From positions 17,103,052 to 17,167,051 of the forward strand of contig NC_065560.1 of NCBI RefSeq assembly GCF_022605725.1: 64,000 nt of DNA, written 5' to 3'. This stretch comes from Anthonomus grandis grandis (lineage: Eukaryota > Arthropoda > Insecta > Coleoptera > Curculionidae). Positions within the stretch are counted from its first letter, which is position 1. Every line of letters starts with the position of its first letter. The translations under genes and the position numbers were made by a program. Below are positions 46,746-58,039 of the stretch, piece after piece. The notes below the pieces were generated by a model. The model did no database searches. It was not told the DNA's origin and worked only from the letters and a program-made list of their open reading frames with translations.

Positions 46746-46750
46746 ATGAC

Positions 46751-46795
46751 TTTTATTATTATTATAATAATAATAATAATTATTATTATTATTAA
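46751..46795. repeat. (ATT/AAT)n microsatellite at the LINE 5' end
   Basis: An ATT run switches to ATA/AAT and back to ATT. It sits at the 5' edge of the minus-strand R4/Dong-type LINE. Confidence 0.9.
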
Positions 46796-46799
46796 TTTT

Positions 46800-49086
46800 T
46801 GTAAAAATTTTGTTATCGTAAAATTCTTAAGATGTCCAACACCTTAATATCAAAGGTAAATAATAACTTTAAATTACATATGCTCGCGTTATGGAATAAA
46901 GCTTTATTCTTATAATATATGTAAATACTTTATCAATTCCTGCACCCGTTAATTTCTTTAAAAAATAAATTAATTAAGAAACCGTATATATGTTAATTAA
47001 AAAACCTGCATACTCCATACCAATATTCAATAACACGCAGTAGTTCTCAATTTTATAAAATCAGTATCTAGCTTTTGCGTAATTTTTGTCCTGCCGCAAT
47101 ACTTGCGTTTTGCGTTAATACATATTAAGTTGCTATGTAATTCTTGTTCTATGTTGTTTGATTATGTATCGCCTAAAGACACGTTTTAATATACCGGTGA
47201 AGAGATGAGAGGTGTAAACTTTTAGAATGTGAATGTATAATTAGAACATTGTCCCTCAAGTTTTTTACAATGATTATTTTCAATATTTTCTTTAAGGTTA
47301 AAGAAAAACCCATAACTACTGGCTTTAAATAATAAATATCGATGATTTAGAATTAAAGATAATATATTTTTGAAATTTAAAAATGAAATGTACTGAAACG
47401 AATAAAAAAATGGTTTTAAACGAATAAAAAAAAGGACAAAACTAAGGAAAAAACCTTTTATTTTGCAACTTTCTTTTTATAAAAATAACCTAATAGTAAC
47501 TGAAAAGACTGAACTAGAATGCTACGAATAAAATAGACCTGTGACTCTCAAATCTTAGTTAATATCTCATAATTTCTAACTAATACAAAGAAATTACTAG
47601 GAAACCCCTATTTGTCTATTCAACTTTATAATAACGGAGTATTCCGCTTAAAGCGGGGCTTAGTTTTCATATTTTATATGCTGATGCGCTCGCCGCGACA
47701 GTCGGTAATTGCGCCGATTCACTTGTCTACCTCTATTTGAAAACTCATCTGTAAGTTATCGGTTATTGCCTGGATGCTCTATTTAAATATATGTAATTTT
47801 TCAATTAAAATAGGTATGCAATCTTATATGAACTAGGATCTTCCATCCTTGTGACGAACTCTAGTTTAGAAATTTTTTTGATTGCTATCAATCACCTATC
47901 ATCAGTATTAGAATTATTTTAAGAAAACAGAGCCATGTAAACTTTATTAATTATCTTTGGTAACTACTTTTAACACAGTATCTTTAGCAGGTTGGACTTT
48001 CGTTAGTGTATGGCCTTTATCTGGGTATTGAGATTGAAGCGAAGCTGTGATTTATTCGACTTTTCCATGGCAAAAACTCTCTCCTCAGCAACCTGCCACT
48101 GGCAACGACAATTTAGCACAATGTCTAGTCCAAGCGAATACGGAAACAGCAAGATTACATCTAAAAACATGTTATGACAATACAAATATAGCATTGATTT
48201 CTTATTACAGGTTTCACACTCATTATAGACCTTATAAAATTAAACTTTTTGGGGAGATATATATACAAATATAAAAATAGTGAGTGAATATGTAAGTGGT
48301 AATAGGTACGACTATATTTGTAAAGTTGATAATTGATGTACATACTATATTTTCCTGCTAAGTAAAACTACATTTAACGCAATATAAGAGAGATCATCCA
48401 ATTATATCTGTTTCAGATTATCCTTATTTCAGATTATGCTTAACATTAACATAAGCATAAACTGAATTCCATTCCTTACCTAATAGAACGTATACTCAAA
48501 TTAAAAATGAAGAAATTAGAAAATCAATTTAGTTTCGAAACTAGAAAAAAACTGCTATGCAATAATTTTAATTCCTCAAATTTCTACCTTTTTATCTCAG
48601 AAATAGGCAAAGTTTACAATAAATACAAAAAAATCAAATAAACCGTTTTTAACTTTGTAATAAATATACACAGTTGATAAAGTGTTATTCTTTTAAATAA
48701 TATTGTATATAATATAGTCGCAGGTGTACACTATTATTATATTCTATATTACCACTATGATTATAATTATTATTGTTCTTAACGGATGTGGCGAACATTG
48801 CTATTATTTATAGATATTGCTGTTTATTGGATTCGCAGTAGGCGATAAATTCAATTAAAATGTTATTAGTATATGCTGTGAGTTTTTTGGCCTGGTTTTT
48901 AAATTATTTAAAGAGAAACATAGATAAAAGATTTTTTTGCCATGATCATGTAGCTTTTGTCTTCGTGATGCTATATCGTGTGTTACTACTAGAAATATAC
49001 TAAAGATTGTGTCTAAGAATAAAAAATAAACGTTTAAGAGTGCTACTTAAGTATTTAAAGTTTAAATTATTAATTTGTTTTAAATA
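46800..49086. other. AT-rich stretch without supported genes
   Basis: No gene recognised. A GC-richer patch at 47640-47760 (GCGCTCGCCGCGACAGTC) and one at 48040-48180 do not translate into anything I know. The overlapping opposite-strand frames at 48003-48343 are probably chance. Confidence 0.45.
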
Positions 49087-50586
49087 TACCGGGTGACACA
49101 GAAACGAGAACACTTACAATAGCTTTTTACTTTTCAAGATAAACAAATTAAATTTGGTATATTGATAGAATAGTCATAAGCGCATCTTTTGACATTCTCT
49201 ATTGTTTTCCATCACTTCCGGTTTAACAGGAAATGACGACAACTTTCTTATTTTAAATTGAACACTTGGTATATTTTCACGTATTTCGATAGAAAATAAT
49301 ATTCTGAACACAATGGTACTCTATTTGCTACTTTTTGTTTTATACTCAGAGAAAAATTTTTTTTTATTTAAAAATAGGGTGGCATGAATGCGTTGAATGT
49401 TTTAATTTTTAATCAAGTTATCACGGAAAAATAGTTTTCATTGCATTTTATTACTTAAATCATTTACACGCCTATTTAAAATATCCAAATCATTAATTTT
49501 GGCATTTACCTTAATTTTTTAAATAGCACAACCACTTTTGAAATGCGGTTTCTTTTTCCCAATAATTTTATATGATTATTTTTAAAATCGGTTAACTAAG
49601 CCCATAAGAAGAAAAAAACTCTCAAAAATTCTTAAAAATGAACGAACAGGAATCATTGTAATGATACGCGTGCGTATTTTTTTCAAGTAACACATCATAT
49701 TTTGTCGAACGTCATATTACTATTTGAGAATAAAAGAATAAATCTTTCAATATAATATTTTTTATCAATATTTGAATACTACATATTTTATTTAACATTT
49801 ATCTAACATAACATAGGCACTCACAAATGGTAAACACGCAGAAAAAATATGAGGTTTTTAAATTATTTTAATACAAAACTGTTTCCACGTATTGTTTGAA
49901 ACGACCATCTTCTTGTCGAATGAAAGTACGTATGCGCGGGAATATAGTGTACGGCAAATACATTTTTTCTTCATTGGTAAACATTTTAAATATTACCAAA
50001 TTTATTTCAATAACAAATAATAATTGCGCTTAACAAGATGTCATGTATTATGTTAATTGAAAAATAAATGAGACAGGTTAAAACGCAGCCTATTCAAGAA
50101 ATCAAAGCCTTCTATACTATTTTTATCAATTATAAATTATAATGTCTTATTTATCAATTATCAATTATCAATTATAAATGCGTTTATTTATGTGACGTAG
50201 TTTTTTCTCCATATGGTCTTATTTATCAACCGATTTAAAAGATAATGATATCAAATTATTGCCAAAAAGAAACCGCGTCTCAAAAGTGGTTGCTCCCAAT
50301 AATGTGCTATTTAAAAAAATAGAGTAAACGCCAAAATTAATGGTTTGGACAGTTTAAATAGGCGTGTAAAAAATTTACGTCATAAAATGCAATGAAAACT
50401 ACTTTTCCGTGATTACTTGATTTAAAATTAAAACTTTGAACGCATTCATGGTACTTCATTTTAAAATTAACCAAAAAAAATTCTATGAGTATAAAACAAA
50501 AAGTAGAAAATACAGTATCATTTATCGAAATATGTAATATAATACCAAAGTTATTTAGTATTCCCTTTTTTCTGTGTCACCCGGTA
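49087..50586. mobile_element. Foldback element with long imperfect inverted arms
   Basis: The ends are exact: TACCGGGTGACACAGAAA from 49087 and its reverse complement ending at 50586, with TA on both sides. The arms pair far inward. Left 49350-49600 and the reverse complement of right 50200-50470 share TACTTTTTGTTTTATACTCA, then GAATGCGTT, ATCACGGAAAAxTAGTTTTC, ACACGCCTATTTAAA and ATTAATTTTGGC. The left arm carries about 130-150 extra bases near 49130-49270. The roughly 570-bp centre has no coding sequence and includes a short CAATTAT-type tandem at about 50153-50177. The ends resemble the Tc1/mariner-type ends elsewhere here, so it is probably a non-autonomous derivative. Confidence 0.8.
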
Positions 50587-50640
50587 TAATCAAAACTATT
50601 GTAAAAGTATTCAAGAATTTTATATTTTTTACTTAATGTA

Positions 50641-51230
50641 TACAGGATGTCTCGAAAAATATGGAAAATCTCTCAGATTTAGGTAGAAAACAAAATTATA
50701 TGGAACTCTTCTATGAAAGAAATTCCTTTAGGCCTTCTCTACGTATATACCGCCCTTTAAAGACGGCGAAGAAATCCGTTTTTTAATAACTTTTGTAGCA
50801 GTTTTGGTAGACTTGTAGTAATTTTAACACTACATTTACCTTATTTATTTTACTAGGGGCGGGCTAGATTGTGCATTAACATGCTTAAATTTTTAACACC
50901 CTGTATGATAACGACTCTGTCTTTAGAGAAGAATAATAAATATGAATAGCTTGAACTTTAAACAAAAGAAAAGTTGTTGTCACTCATGTTTATTATCGAT
51001 AAAATGAACCCTTTTAGAGAAAAAAAAATGAATCACTGTTTTATTCAAATGAAAAGAATGATTATAAGTTCCTTTTTTCAGCGATGCGACAGTTATTCAA
51101 ACAACGGAGAAGGGCCATTTTAAGTTGTTTAATCTGAAAAGGTAAATGTATTTAAAAAAAAAACAGTGCAGTTCTTTAAAAAACAATCTACAATATTTTA
51201 AGTTTAGTTAATCTTCGTTCTTGATTAAAT
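50641..51230 (-). repeat. Inverted copy of the transposon 3' region found at 59610-60238
   Basis: The reverse complement of this block aligns with 59610-60238: AGATTAAACAACTTAAAAT, CGCATCGCT.AA, AATAAAACAGTGATTC, then the inner TACAGGGTGTT at 50905 and CTAGCCCGCCCCT, and finally the terminal GAGAGATTTTCC and TACAGGATGTC end at 50641. It is thus the 3' end of the same DDE element, in opposite orientation. The part 50641-50905 is itself bounded by TACAGG-type ends and could have moved as a small element. Confidence 0.65.
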
Positions 51231-51274
51231 AAAAAGTTTTTTTAAAACGTCATTAGCGTAATAGAAAACATAAC

Positions 51275-51291
51275 TGGCGCAGTGGGTAGGA
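51275..51291 (+). other. Primer binding site, tRNA-Ser type
   Basis: TGGCGCAGTGGGTAGGA begins TGGCGCAGT, the known primer-binding start of 17.6/297-type elements that use a serine tRNA. It differs from the usual version at one base in CGGTAGGA. An AATAAA lies upstream at about 51225, as expected for an LTR end. Confidence 0.65.
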
Positions 51292-51339
51292 TTGGGGCAG
51301 TTTTTAATTGAAACTTGCACGTTATCGAGACGAACATTC

Positions 51340-52250
51340 ACTTTTTTACTCTATGAGTGAACCAAATGTTGACGCATTAGCTAAAGAATTTTTTTAATTT
51401 AAAATTATAACAAGCAAACTTCTATCTAGACACTACTTCCGAATAATCTGAATATTTCAATGTGACTATCGCTCGATCAAATTCTGTAAATTACACTCTT
51501 CTAAAAATGTCTGTTGATTCACCCTTACAACGGTGACTTAAATAACTTCGAACGAACGTTCGAATGAAATTAATTGACCGTGCACTTAGTAGAAGCTTAG
51601 GTAGCATATTAGTAGGTTGCCATATGGAATTATTATCCTGGCCAAATATTAGAAATGCTCTACTAGATTGCTTTGGAGACAAACGTAATGTCTTGGTCAA
51701 GATTTATTTGTAGCTATTCCAAATAAAAATGAATAACCGCTGAACTTTGCAAAAAGACTACAAGTATTGCGTACTGCTTTAGCTAAAAATTGAAAATTTT
51801 GATAAAACTATTATCAGCTAAAACAAAACTAGATCATCTTAAATAATACGATTGCTGATATGCTATGATACGCTTAAGAATATTTATCAGAAGACTAAAT
51901 AACCCCTTGCGAAGTATTATTAGAATAAAAATCCAGTTTGCAAAGAAACATGCAATGACAATGATTTCGAAAGAAGAAATTTTCATTATACCCAAAATTT
52001 ATACAAACCATTTATACCAACAAACTACAATAAACAACAAATACCAACGCATATAGCGCAAGCAAAATATACAATATTCAAATCAAAATAATTTCAGAAC
52101 CCCGAATTTTAATCAACAACATAATAACTATAGACCAAATTTCATTTTAAATAATCACCAAAATTTTTAATAATACAAATTTACTACGAGATCCAGTTTC
52201 AGTACTACCTGGACCAATGCCACAGCGACCTCTTCGAACTAATCAATAGC
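51340..52250 (+). pseudogene. Presumed gag region of the errantivirus-like element
   Basis: This lies between the primer binding site and the RT, where gag belongs. Stops are dense; only short frames remain (51865-52056 is the longest, with an Asn/Gln-rich part at 51990-52170 as often seen at the end of insect gag genes). No zinc knuckle is visible. The assignment rests on position. Confidence 0.4.
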
Positions 52251-52259
52251 TAATAAATT

Positions 52260-52900
52260 AGCAAAATGCTAAAAGATGGAATTCAGAGACCCAGCCAAAG
52301 TCCATAAAGTAGTCCATTATGTAGAGTAAGTAAAAAAACTAACGCAAGTAAAAAACAAAAATTACGAATTGTTAACGACTACAGAGGAGTCAACTCTAAA
52401 ACCATGGATGACAGATAACATCGGCGAAACATTAATGATTTATTAGATAAATTAGGAAGGTCCACATACTTTTCCACAATCGATTTATCAGCAGGATTTC
52501 ACCAAATATAGATGGCACCAAATTCTATAGAGAAAGCAGCATTAACAGTAGAAATTGCCATCATGAATATATAGAATGCCATTTGGTTTAAAAAAGGCAC
52601 CAGCCACCTTTCAAATAATCACGAACAGTGTATTTAAAGACCTTCCAAGAAAAATTTGTTTAGTTTACATGGATGACATTATTGTTTTTTTAGCAAGCCT
52701 AGAAGAGCATATGAAAACCCTGTAACATGTTTTCCGAAGATTAATGCCCGCAAAATTAAAAATTCAACTTGATACATTTAAATTCTTAAGAACAGAAGTT
52801 GAATTCCTGAGACATATGATAACGAAAGATAGAGTTAAGTCTAATTCGAGAAAAATAAAAACAATCCAGAAATTTCCAATTCCAAGGAAATAAAATTATT
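52260..52900 (+). pseudogene. Errantivirus-like reverse transcriptase
   Basis: Recognisable blocks in order: RIVNDYRGVN-type start (52365), STYFSTIDLSAGFHQI (52465-52510, first catalytic aspartate), MPFGLKKAPATFQ (52575-52615), LVYMDDIIVF with the YMDD box at 52666-52677, and the EEHMKTL / HVFRRL region (52705-52745). Stops interrupt it at several places. It ends at about 52895, where the connection domain is deleted and the RNase H part follows directly. Described only; no restored sequence is given. Confidence 0.75.
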
Positions 52901-52914
52901 CCTAGAAGTCTGAT

Positions 52915-53254
52915 TTTCAAATTTAGCAATAGGAGCAGTATTAAGTCAAGGGAAAATAGGATAAGATCTTCCAATCACATACGCATCAAGAACCTTAAAT
53001 CAAGCGGATTGCAACTATTCGACGATAGAAAAAGAACTTTTAGCCATAGTATGGGCTACGAAATGGATCAGATTTACCTATTTGGAAGGACATTCGTAAT
53101 TGTTACAGATGACAAACCCCTACAATATCTATTCAAACTAAAAGAGCTAAATGCCAGATTGGTACGATGGAGCTTAAAATTAGAGAAATTTGAGTATGAG
53201 GTCCAATATAAAAAGGAACCCATAACACAACTACAGATGCTCTATTCAGAGTAG
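52915..53254 (+). pseudogene. Errantivirus-like RNase H
   Basis: The frame has the AIGAVLSQ block, PITYASRTLNQA, ADCNYSTIEKELLAIVWATK (broken across frames) and then the 81-codon frame 53009-53254 with TDDKPLQYLFKLKELNARLV and RWSLKLEKFEYEVQYKK. These are the standard RNase H/tether blocks of this group. The N-terminal edge is missing because of the deletion at about 52900. The RNase H would remove the RNA strand during cDNA synthesis. Confidence 0.75.
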
Positions 53255-53259
53255 AAATT

Positions 53260-54500
53260 AATATGATAAAAAATGATTTTATACTTGGAAGCCCCGAAGA
53301 CATCACAGAAGAAATAGAACAATATATTTTAAACGAAAATGCTACTTTAGATGATTTATACCATTTACCAGATCTATTTAACCCTGCTTTAGACCTAGAA
53401 CCAAAGTCATATAAAATTAAAATCCTTTCTTATGTTCAAAAATTACCCCCTTATGATCAACGTCCACAAAATGGATATACTAAGCAGATAAACAGATAAC
53501 CCAATATTAAATGTACCTATTACAGAAAGTTGCTTAAACACTTACAACTATCAAATTCTAATCACCCATAATACAAATAAACAATATCATGCTTTTAAGA
53601 TAAAACATTTTGAAAAAAGAGCTATATACGACTTAAATTTGCACAATAATTATATAAATAAAATAGTGTACTTTTTTCAAAGAATATATTGATCTTGAAG
53701 TTATACACTGTATGTACATTAAACAATCCAAAATTGAAAATTTAGGAAGTAATGTCAAGGCCATACTATCTAAAACATTTGAACCCAACTTTTACAAATT
53801 ACTAATTTTTATCATTACGAAGAATTACCACCGAGGTATTAATGAATGCATGATGTCTTTGAAATAACTATATTGCTGGCCCAATATCGTACTCAATATA
53901 TAAATAACTGTGACATATGTCAACAAGCTAAATATGACCGCCACCGACCAAAATTAGAATTCTCAACATTGCCCATACCTAAAGAACATTTAGAATCTAT
54001 CCATATGGATACTTTCCAAATTGCAAGCGTAAAATTTTTAAGAATAATAGTTTTTTTTATGTTTGGCTCAAGCTTACCGCTTAGAACCCAGTTGCAATGC
54101 AATTAGAGTTCTAGACACTTAGGTAGCAACTATTTTTATGTCACCATAAAGGTAATTCATGATGACATAAAAATAGATTCATGATCCATTAGATTACCTG
54201 TGATAATGCACAGAATTTAAAACTTCTTTATTAATTGATTTCTGTCAACTTATAAAAATTCATTTCACTACTACAGGCAATTCGAATATTGAAAGAGTAC
54301 ATTCAACCTCAATTAACCATATTAGAGTTTTAAAATTAAAATATTTACGCAATTACAGGTACCAATCTTGCTGTACATATCTGCTTTAAGAACTAAAGAT
54401 AAACTGCGTAACAACATAGAATACGTCAAAAAGGATACAGGTAATCAAATTATAAGAATGTTGAAATTATGATACAAGCAAGCAATGATACAAAAATCTA
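53260..54500 (+). pseudogene. Errantivirus-like integrase
   Basis: After a variable linker (53263-53499, acidic frame) comes the zinc-binding domain: an HHYEE / HRGIN-type pair around 53810-53840 and INNCDICQQAKYDRHRPKL at 53905-53960 (the CxxC half). The catalytic core starts at LESIHMDTFQIA (53990-54025) but is frameshifted after about 54040 and has a local tandem-like disruption near 54110-54190 (ATGACATAAAAATAGATTCA repeats in part). Later pieces to about 54500 match the end of the core (GNSNIERVHST type). It would insert the element's cDNA; here it is dead. Confidence 0.7.
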
Positions 54501-54639
54501 AAAAGCACTGCCTTTTCTCTAGAAATAATGAGCCTCCTGACACTTTAAAAGAGCCTTGCAGTCCTCCTACCATTATCATTGACGACAGTGATAGCAACTA
54601 ATCCTATTATAACCCTGATCAAATCTCCTTTATTTCCAT

Positions 54640-55690
54640 ATTCCCTTGGAAATGCGAGAATCATTGAAAGTAAAAACATACATTCTTTCATTATGTAGAA
54701 GTTAACCAATTAATGTTAGAACTTAGTAAATTAGAAGATAATTTTAGAATTTTAGAGGCTTCTTCGACCGAAACAAATATTATTATCGATTTTCTGACAT
54801 CATATTAATTCTATAGATCTGCCTAAACATGCTAAGTATTTTAATAATGAAATCAGTATTAATAACTTATAACTCATATTTAATAATAACTAAACTCAAT
54901 AATATTAAACCACATTACCGTGAAAAACAAGATTTAATAAACATATTAGATAAAACATCAAAATGGCTTTTTGGTACATTAGACTCCGATGGTAGAGAAC
55001 GATGACAAAGCAATTAAAGAATTACGATATAGTCAAAATACGTATAAAAAAGAAATAAATATGCAAATGTCATTAACGAAAGATTTAGTTAATTGTTATA
55101 ACAGCACTGTATATACCTTAAGTAAAAATCAACATTTGTTAAACAATAATGTAGACGTTTTCACAAAACAGATAAATAAATCAATCAATGACCTTACTAT
55201 AGATAAAAATTCCAAAATACTATAAGTTAAAGTTTTATTACCTTTTTAGATAATTTATACGAGGCGATAAAATTTGCTAAACTTATTACGTTAAATATTA
55301 TTAAATTTAACTTCCCTTTATGGTGGGGACAGATTATTACTATTTAGCGATTTAAATTATTACTTTCAATTAACAGAACTTGATAGATAAGATAATGTTT
55401 GCTATTTACTTTCCTTTATTTATTTAAAAAAAAAACTTTTAAACTGTTTTACTTGTCTGCGATCGCTACAAAGCAAACCATTATAATTTCCAAACTTCTT
55501 TACCTCATAATTCACACTTATTTAAACCAATATTAAGAAGATTTGTAAATATTAATGAACATACCATATTGATTAAAGATCTGTACATCTGTCAAAATGC
55601 CCTAGAGTCTCAAGTTGATGACTGTACATCCCTATATAAGAAAAGCAGAGAATTTAAACTACAAGCTGGACAAGGTTAATGTTAGTACCC
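54640..55690 (+). pseudogene. Envelope-like (third ORF) remnant of the errantivirus-like element
   Basis: Position after integrase and pieces such as KWLFGTLDSD (54960-54990) and the 78-codon frame 54989-55225 (NAIKELRYSQ, then Asn/Gln/Leu-rich heptad-like helix) fit the fusion-protein-like envelope of errantiviruses, where a conserved segment is followed by a coiled-coil region. Farther on, 55610-55670 has TSLYKKSREFKLQAG. Many stops are present. I give no restored sequence. Confidence is moderate because the family is divergent. Confidence 0.5.
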
Positions 55691-55929
55691 CTATCGTACA
55701 CTTCATTTATTAATCAAGACTTAAACAATAGCAACACACGTTTTAGTTATGCCTGCTTCCTCCTGAAATATAATATCCTGAATATCCTGAAAACCCTTCC
55801 AGAAGAAGAAAAAAGAATTTATCCTGCAGTTCGGAGCTTTGGTACAACCCTTATATGCTTTATATTTTTTGCAATCTATGAGCTTGTTTAAGGAAAACTG
55901 GTAAACGACTCCACTTATTAACGTGACAT

Positions 55930-56738
55930 TTTTGTCTTTCTTTATTGTAATTCAGGAAATTTAGGAAGTTAAAACACCTGAAGCTTTCTGATGTTTGTCA
56001 GAACCTGTTTGTAGACCGTTCATTTATTACTCAAAGAGAGTGTTTATTACTCAACTTTCTGCTCCTGTGGAGAAAGGAGCAGAGCGCATGAATGGTACCA
56101 TTGTATAAATTAATTTGTTTTATGATGTGCGTTTTGAACTTATTCTTTTTGTCAAAATATACTCCTAGCTACTTTATCTCATTTTTCCAGGGGACTAGCG
56201 TACCCGAAATTGCCAAATTTAAGTTGTGGCGGTCTTGCTTTTTTGTTATTAGAATGGTCTCTGTTTTCTTACTATTTATTTTGATTTGGCAGTTGTTTGC
56301 TTAATCTATAATTTTATCTAGATGACTTACATACACGCTAATATCTGAACTAAATTTTTACAACTCGCAAAGACACAAGTGTCGTTCGCGAATAATTCGA
56401 CTCGCGAATAATGAGTGCTATGTTAAATAAGATTGGTGCGAGCGGGGAGCCTTGGAGAACCCTCTGCACTGCATCCCCAGCTTCTATTTTTTGCATTCCA
56501 ATCCCCCGCCGCTATGGTGGGGATGTCTTCTCTAAAAAAAGGGTCTAATGTTTCTGTTGTTAACTTTGTAGTTCTGTATTTTGAGTTTAGTGTGAGGTCT
56601 TAAGAAAGTTTCTTGAATCAGCGCTATGTCAATGTTGTTATTGTTTAAGAAGTCACAAAGTTCGATGCGTTTTGGGTAAAGCGACTGAGCGTTCCCACTG
56701 ACAATATTCAGGCATTTGGCCACTCTATGAGTTTGCAC
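55930..56738 (-). pseudogene. Jockey-type ORF2: endonuclease start joined to late reverse transcriptase
   Basis: From 56738 the frame reads LNIVSGNAQSLYPKRIELCD and IDIALIQETFLRP, the apurinic-endonuclease N-terminus, and then GDWNAKNRSWG (56510-56475). The next codons are already RT: EGSPRL / GSPLAPILFNIAL (56450-56410, the GxPQGSxLSPxLFN block), FANDTCVFAS (the YADD box, changed to FAND, about 56375-56345), QIKINSKKTETILITKK and a VYFDKKNKFKTH block (56290-56130). Some 1.2 kb of coding sequence is thus missing at about 56458. The remaining thumb decays by about 55950. Confidence 0.7.
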
Positions 56739-58039
56739 CTAGGAGCAATTTCATCGCTGGAATACTATTTAAGTCGTTAAGCTTATTGAGGAGGTTACTG
56801 ATTTTTCGATTCAGTTCGTTTTCGGGGAGACTCAATAAATAGAAAAGCGGGTTATTCCCCGCGCTATCAATATTTGGTGACGTAGTCACCCTCGTGTTAG
56901 GCTCTGGCCTCTGAACGCGGTCGGATCGAGTTTTTTCCGAGTATAACACTGCCGTAGCCTTTTTTTCATTCAATCAGCTGGTTTATCCATTTCCTTATCG
57001 CAATTCTTGTCAAAATTTGCTCTCTTGCACTTACGACACCTTGGCGCCATATTGCAATTGCTAAGTGAGTGACCGAACGCCTGACAACAACGGCACTGCC
57101 CCATTTGTCTGGTATCTTCTCGGGTTTTTGACTTCAGATTCTCAACTCCTGATCCTTATATTCAGGAGTGAGCTCACTTCGTAAATTTTTTGTTGATCTT
57201 TAGTCCTATGGTCCTAAACAGAGCCAAGCCCATCCTGTCCTCACTTCTTTCAACTGGATTTTCTTATCCATGATACTTTTGTGCTTTTGCACCCAATTTG
57301 AAAACATCTTGTCGAACTTGCATTGTCTTATTTATTTAATGTAACACGACGTTTCGGTTGGTAAGTATCTCCAACCGTTAGTTTGGAGATAGTCAGTTTA
57401 CACTTGATAACGGTTGGAGATACTTACCAACCGAAACGTCGTGTTACATTAAATAAATAAGACAATGCAAGTTCGACAAGATGTTTTCACTGTACCATTG
57501 TCTACCACCTTCAAAAACTGCACCCAGTTTGTCGTGTCCCTTAATACTATCTTTGAAACTCTGACCGTGTTGTTATCCTGATTAGGCTTAGCTCTGTTTT
57601 GGTTTGAAAGTGATGGCTTGGAAAGTGGTGTTTGGAGATGGTGACTCTTAGACTCTCGGCTCGTATCTAGCAATGCTGGAAAGTCATCAATTTTTCTATT
57701 TGTATTTTGTAACGGTATGCTCATCTCAACATCTGGCGTCACTTGCGAGCCGTCAGATGAGGAGACTTGCGCGCTGCGCATTCGTTTTCTAGAGTTTATC
57801 TCTTCTTCTCTCTGTTTATGATCTCTCAGCATTGCCAGATCTTTAGCTAGATTTGCGTTATTTGTCGCCAAATTCGTATTAAAATTCAATGTTTCCTCCA
57901 GTTTGAAATTCAGGGAAGAAAGCCGCTCTCTAAACGATTTATTTATTTTTTCTAAATTGTCAATTTTTATTTGCATTGTGCCTGAGATTTTAAAAAAAAG
58001 TTTTTTCAAAAAGTTAAACCTTTCTTTCTTTTTGTACAA
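56725..58039 (-). pseudogene. Jockey-type ORF1 (RNA-binding, gag-like), interrupted
   Basis: Starting at 58039, the 196-codon frame has a basic start, a coiled-coil-like part (residues 22-80, INKSFRERLSSLNFKLEETL and AKDLAMLRDHKQREEEINSR), a Ser/Pro-rich middle, and TTNWVQFLKVVDNG near its end. The frame then runs into the inverted repeat at 57488. Past it, CRCCQAFGHSLSNC and CRKCKRANF (57100-57010) form zinc-knuckle motifs (CCHC then CxxC), and 56973-56725 encodes the C-terminal tail. Several frameshifts lie between. The protein would coat the LINE RNA. Confidence 0.7.
57300..57488. repeat. Perfect 81-bp inverted repeat with 27-bp spacer
   Basis: 57300-57380 and 57408-57488 are exact reverse complements. 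Each arm contains a 6-bp stem-forming GGTTGG...CCAACC, CCGAAACGTCGTGTTAC and AAATAAATAAGAC. It interrupts the Jockey-type ORF1. Imperfect 13-base copies TGCACCCARTTTG at 57288-57300 and 57519-57531 could be a target duplication of the insertion. Confidence 0.95.

Larger units (their letters stand above)
51235..55690 (+). mobile_element. Errantivirus-like (Gypsy group) LTR retroelement relic
   Basis: The order PBS, gag region, RT, RNase H, integrase and an envelope-like region on the plus strand is that of insect errantiviruses (297/17.6/gypsy group). LTRs are nearly absent: at most 40 bases remain before the PBS, and no 3' copy was found. Each gene carries stops, frameshifts or deletions, so the copy cannot function. 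Confidence 0.75.

Noticed and set aside
48003..48343. Cluster of overlapping 60-75 codon ORFs
   Set aside because: No recognisable motif and opposite-strand overlap typical of chance frames.
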